From assembly GCF_900129315.1 (NCBI RefSeq), contig NZ_FQUS01000006.1:124001-188000 (forward strand): DNA of 64,000 bases, written 5' to 3'. Below, piece by piece: positions 61,495 to 64,000 of the stretch. The stretch is from Fodinibius roseus (lineage in GTDB: Bacteria; Bacteroidota; Rhodothermia; Balneolales; Balneolaceae). Numbering within the stretch: the first letter of the stretch is position 1; each line of letters opens with the position of its first letter. The notes beneath the pieces were generated by a model that did no database searches, was not told where the DNA came from, and saw only the letters and a program-made list of their open reading frames with translations. Position numbers and translations under genes: made by a program.

Positions 61495-63168
61495 TTGAAC
61501 TGGTATTTAAACATTATTAACGGGCTGATCCTTTTATTCGTGATCGTCATGGTCCGTCATACGATACTCCGGGGACGCTACTTTCTGCACATCTTCCAAC
61601 AAAGCGGATACAAGCCCGGTGAATTCTGGCAGTGGCTTATGCAGCACTGGAACCAGCGGGTCATCACCCCCGAGCACGTGCTCTACAATGTTGTCATCGC
61701 CATCCTGCTATTCTTTCTGTCGACCACCATTACGGGCAGCGCGGCCATTATTATCCTGACCCTCTTCGGGATATCCTGGTTCGGACCCTTTGACTACTAC
61801 CGGGGAGAAAAGCCCAAAAAGCCGCTGGTGTTCACCCCCCGGATGATTCGCCTTACCATCCCTTTTGTCCTCTTTGCGTCCATCCTGCCGGTACTGACGT
61901 CCTACATCGCTTTTACCGGCCAAATCCCCTTTGTCCGGGCACAACTCAATACGGATATTCTGTACTCGGCGGATATCTATATTCTGTCGTTCGGATGGGT
62001 ACTGGGAAACGCCCTCGTCCCTTTCTTTATCTTTATAGCCGCCCTGATTACCAAGCCGGTTGAAACCTATGTACACCGACATTTCATCAGGCTGGCCAAA
62101 CAAAAGCTGGAGCGCATGCCCGATTTGACCGTTATTGCTATTACCGGCAGTTACGGAAAGACCAGCACCAAGTTCATGGTTCGCGACCTGCTCGGCGAAC
62201 GCTTTTCGGTCTGCGCTACGCCCGGCAGCTACAACACCCCGATGGGGATCTGCAAGGTGATCAACAACGATCTGGAGGCTTATCACCAGATTTTAGTGCT
62301 CGAAATGGGCGCCCGCTACGAAGGCAACATCGATGAACTGTGCGACATTGCCGAGCCGGATATTGCCGTCATCACCAATGTCGGCATTGCCCACCTGGAA
62401 ACATTCGGCTCCCGGGAGGCCATCGCACGGACCAAGTCCACCTTGGTGAGGCGCACCCGGCCCGGGGGGACGGCCGTCCTTAATGCCGATGACGAACGGG
62501 TTGCTTCCATGGCGGATCTCCGCGACGACCTCGATATCATCTACGTGGGACTGCACAACGGGGAGATCCGGGCTTCCCATATTCAGTATGACCAGGAGGG
62601 CATGCGTTTTATCGCCGCGGCCGGGGACGAATCCGAAACTTTTACCACCAGGCTGCTGGGCGCTCACAACGTCCGGAACATGTTGCTGGCAATCGGCGTG
62701 GCGCGGTCTTTCGGTATGCGCCTGACCACGATGGCGATGGCCGCCGCCCGCATGGAGCCGGTAGAGCACCGGCTGGAGCTGAAGCAGCAGGGCGGGCTTA
62801 CGATCATCGACGATGCCTTTAATTCCAACCCCGCGGGCGCCAAAAATGCCGTCGATATTCTTTCCCGCTTTGACAGCGGCAGGCGCATCATCATCACCCC
62901 GGGCATGATTGAGCTGGGTGATATCCAGGAGGAAAAAAACCGGTCCTTCGGCCGGCAGATAGGGGAGGCGGAGCTGGAATTGGTCATTCTCGTGGGTAAA
63001 AAGCAAACCGAACCCATCCGGGAAGGCATCCGTTCCACCGGCTTTGATATCGAAAACGTCCGGACGGTTCAAAGTCTCTCCGAAGCCAATCGCCTGATGC
63101 AGGAGTTCGCTCAGCCGGGGGACGTCGTGCTCTATGAAAACGACCTGCCCGACAGTTTTGATGAGTAA
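61495..63168 (+). CDS. Membrane-anchored Mur ligase (MurF-like)
   Basis: The start is TTG 61495. The first 190 residues are membrane helices (IINGLILLFVIVMVRHTIL, VLYNVVIAILLFFLSTTI and others). The Mur-ligase central and C-terminal domains follow: ATP motif AITGSYGKTSTKFMV (Lys222), VLEMGARYEGNIDELC, TNVGIAHLETFGSR, and DDAFNSNPAGAKNAVDI near the C-terminus, typical of MurF. The usual soluble N-terminal UDP-substrate domain of MurF is absent, replaced by the membrane region. It may ligate D-Ala-D-Ala or another amino acid to a lipid-linked substrate; the role is uncertain. Confidence 0.85.
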   Translation: MNWYLNIINGLILLFVIVMVRHTILRGRYFLHIFQQSGYKPGEFWQWLMQHWNQRVITPEHVLYNVVIAILLFFLSTTITGSAAIIILTLFGISWFGPFDYYRGEKPKKPLVFTPRMIRLTIPFVLFASILPVLTSYIAFTGQIPFVRAQLNTDILYSADIYILSFGWVLGNALVPFFIFIAALITKPVETYVHRHFIRLAKQKLERMPDLTVIAITGSYGKTSTKFMVRDLLGERFSVCATPGSYNTPMGICKVINNDLEAYHQILVLEMGARYEGNIDELCDIAEPDIAVITNVGIAHLETFGSREAIARTKSTLVRRTRPGGTAVLNADDERVASMADLRDDLDIIYVGLHNGEIRASHIQYDQEGMRFIAAAGDESETFTTRLLGAHNVRNMLLAIGVARSFGMRLTTMAMAAARMEPVEHRLELKQQGGLTIIDDAFNSNPAGAKNAVDILSRFDSGRRIIITPGMIELGDIQEEKNRSFGRQIGEAELELVILVGKKQTEPIREGIRSTGFDIENVRTVQSLSEANRLMQEFAQPGDVVLYENDLPDSFDE

Positions 63169-63291
63169 TATATCCGAATATTACACGACATAATCCGGTG
63201 AGTGCCCATTCAAAAGCCTCTACCACTTTTGATTCCCAAAGCGGTGCAAAAACGCACGGCTGAAAAATTTGTCATTGTTTGTAGGCGGCTA

Positions 63292-64000
63292 TTATCCCAT
63301 TATCTGCTCTATCTCAGCTCGCTCCTTGGGGACATCCGTCAGGTTCTCGTGGCCGTCGTCGGTAATGATAAGGTTATCCTCGATGCGCACGCCTCCGAAG
63401 TCCATCAGTTCCTGCAGCCTGGAGGCATTCAGGAATTGAGAAATAGTATCGTCTTCAAGGGCGGGCTTCAGCAAGGCCGGCACAAAATAAAGTCCCGGTT
63501 CGATCGTCAGCACCATACCCGGCTGCAGCGTACGGCGCATGCGCAGGTATTTTATCCCCGGGCGCTCGATGCGTTCCACCCCCTGCGGATACCCTCCCAC
63601 ATCATGGGTATCGAGTCCCAGGAAATGTCCCAGTCCATGGGGAAAAAACAGCGCAAAGACATCCTTTTTCATCAGGTCATCAAGAGTACCCGAAACGATA
63701 CCGGCGTCCCTGAGCCCCTGCATCATCACGCGCGCCGCCAGGACATGCAGATCTTCCATTTTAACATCGGGCTTCGCAGCCTCAATCACCTGCTTCTGGG
63801 CGTCAAGCACCGCCTCGTACACGGTCGACTGGATGGAAGTAAACGACCCGCTGGCGGGATAGGTGCGCGTGAAATCGGAAGCGTATCCATTGCACTCAAA
63901 TCCGGCATCGATCAGAAACAGGTCCCCGTCCTCAATCCTGTAGTTGTTTTCCACGTAATGCAGGATGGCGCTATTCTGGCCTCCCGCAAAAATGCCGTTA
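63292..64000 (-). CDS. M24 family metallopeptidase (Xaa-Pro aminopeptidase type), partial
   Basis: The gene runs off the window end; 236 C-terminal residues are visible. The M24 metal sites are all seen: DLFLIDAGFECNGYASDFTR (both Asp), the GLGHFLGLDTHDVGG segment (His), MVLTIEPGLYFVP (Glu) and GVRIEDNLIIT (last Glu). This is the pita-bread fold of aminopeptidase P/prolidase. It cuts the bond before proline in peptides. The N-terminal domain lies beyond the window. Confidence 0.9.
   Translation of the reverse strand, partial: NGIFAGGQNSAILHYVENNYRIEDGDLFLIDAGFECNGYASDFTRTYPASGSFTSIQSTVYEAVLDAQKQVIEAAKPDVKMEDLHVLAARVMMQGLRDAGIVSGTLDDLMKKDVFALFFPHGLGHFLGLDTHDVGGYPQGVERIERPGIKYLRMRRTLQPGMVLTIEPGLYFVPALLKPALEDDTISQFLNASRLQELMDFGGVRIEDNLIITDDGHENLTDVPKERAEIEQIMG

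Noticed and set aside
1-64000. tRNA, rRNA, CRISPR, phage or transposase genes
   Set aside because: I looked for cloverleaf-like T-arms, array structure and integrase/transposase motifs and found none.

Overview
This window looks like a chromosomal segment from a Gram-negative bacterium of the Bacteroidota/Rhodothermota/Balneolota group, most likely a salt-adapted Balneolaceae-like species; the placement is inferred from gene content only. The evidence is a secreted subtilase with a 'NYPNP' C-terminal sorting-type domain, bacillithiol synthesis (BshA), Bat aerotolerance genes, TolC/HlyD efflux parts, DUF4382 and DUF3124 lipoproteins, weak Shine-Dalgarno signals, TAnnTTTG-like -7 boxes, and a dense set of potassium and proton-coupled cation transporters. 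No tRNA, rRNA, CRISPR array, transposase, integrase or phage gene was seen.

Layout. 0-11.6 kb is envelope and secreted functions: M23 peptidase end, an AT-rich sialate O-acetylesterase, an outer-membrane barrel, a subtilase carrying two EF-hand loops, a Wzi-like capsule protein, a DUF4382 lipoprotein, a GmhB-like phosphatase and a TolB-like propeller. 12-20 kb holds sucC, a sulfotransferase, an EamA transporter remnant, bshA, yebC and batCDE. 20-28 kb holds an M20 dipeptidase, a Gfo/Idh/MocA oxidoreductase and a TolC/ABC-permease/HlyD efflux operon with no ATPase gene. 28-36 kb holds panD-panC, a two-lipoyl-domain E2 acyltransferase, TlpA thioredoxin, DUF411, a cystathionine-lyase-type PLP enzyme and an M48 protease. 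36-46 kb is a cation-homeostasis block: APC permease fused to universal-stress domains, TrkA, TrkH, a K+ channel with two RCK modules, a DUF3124 lipoprotein and a CPA2 antiporter. 46.9-51.9 kb looks like an electrophile/quinone detoxification cluster: SDR, Old Yellow Enzyme, two ring-cleaving dioxygenase paralogues and an MhqD-like hydrolase. 52-64 kb is housekeeping: amidohydrolase, glycogen phosphorylase, ispE, CCA-adding enzyme, CDF exporter, sugar nucleotidyltransferase, a membrane-anchored Mur ligase and an M24 peptidase.

The most unusual feature is not a gene. A family of about 141-base intergenic elements (here called R1) occurs eight times, in both orientations. Its imperfect terminal inverted repeats have consensus ends AGAGGCCTTTGCAAAACCG and GGTTTTTCAAAGGCCTCT. 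Several copies also carry an inner inverted repeat whose arms differ in sequence between copies but remain complementary, which suggests selection for a folded RNA or DNA cruciform. There are two sub-families and one internally deleted copy. A second, unrelated structured repeat (R2, about 132 bases) occurs twice. These look like MITE or REP-type elements spread through the genome; the partner that mobilised them is not in the window.
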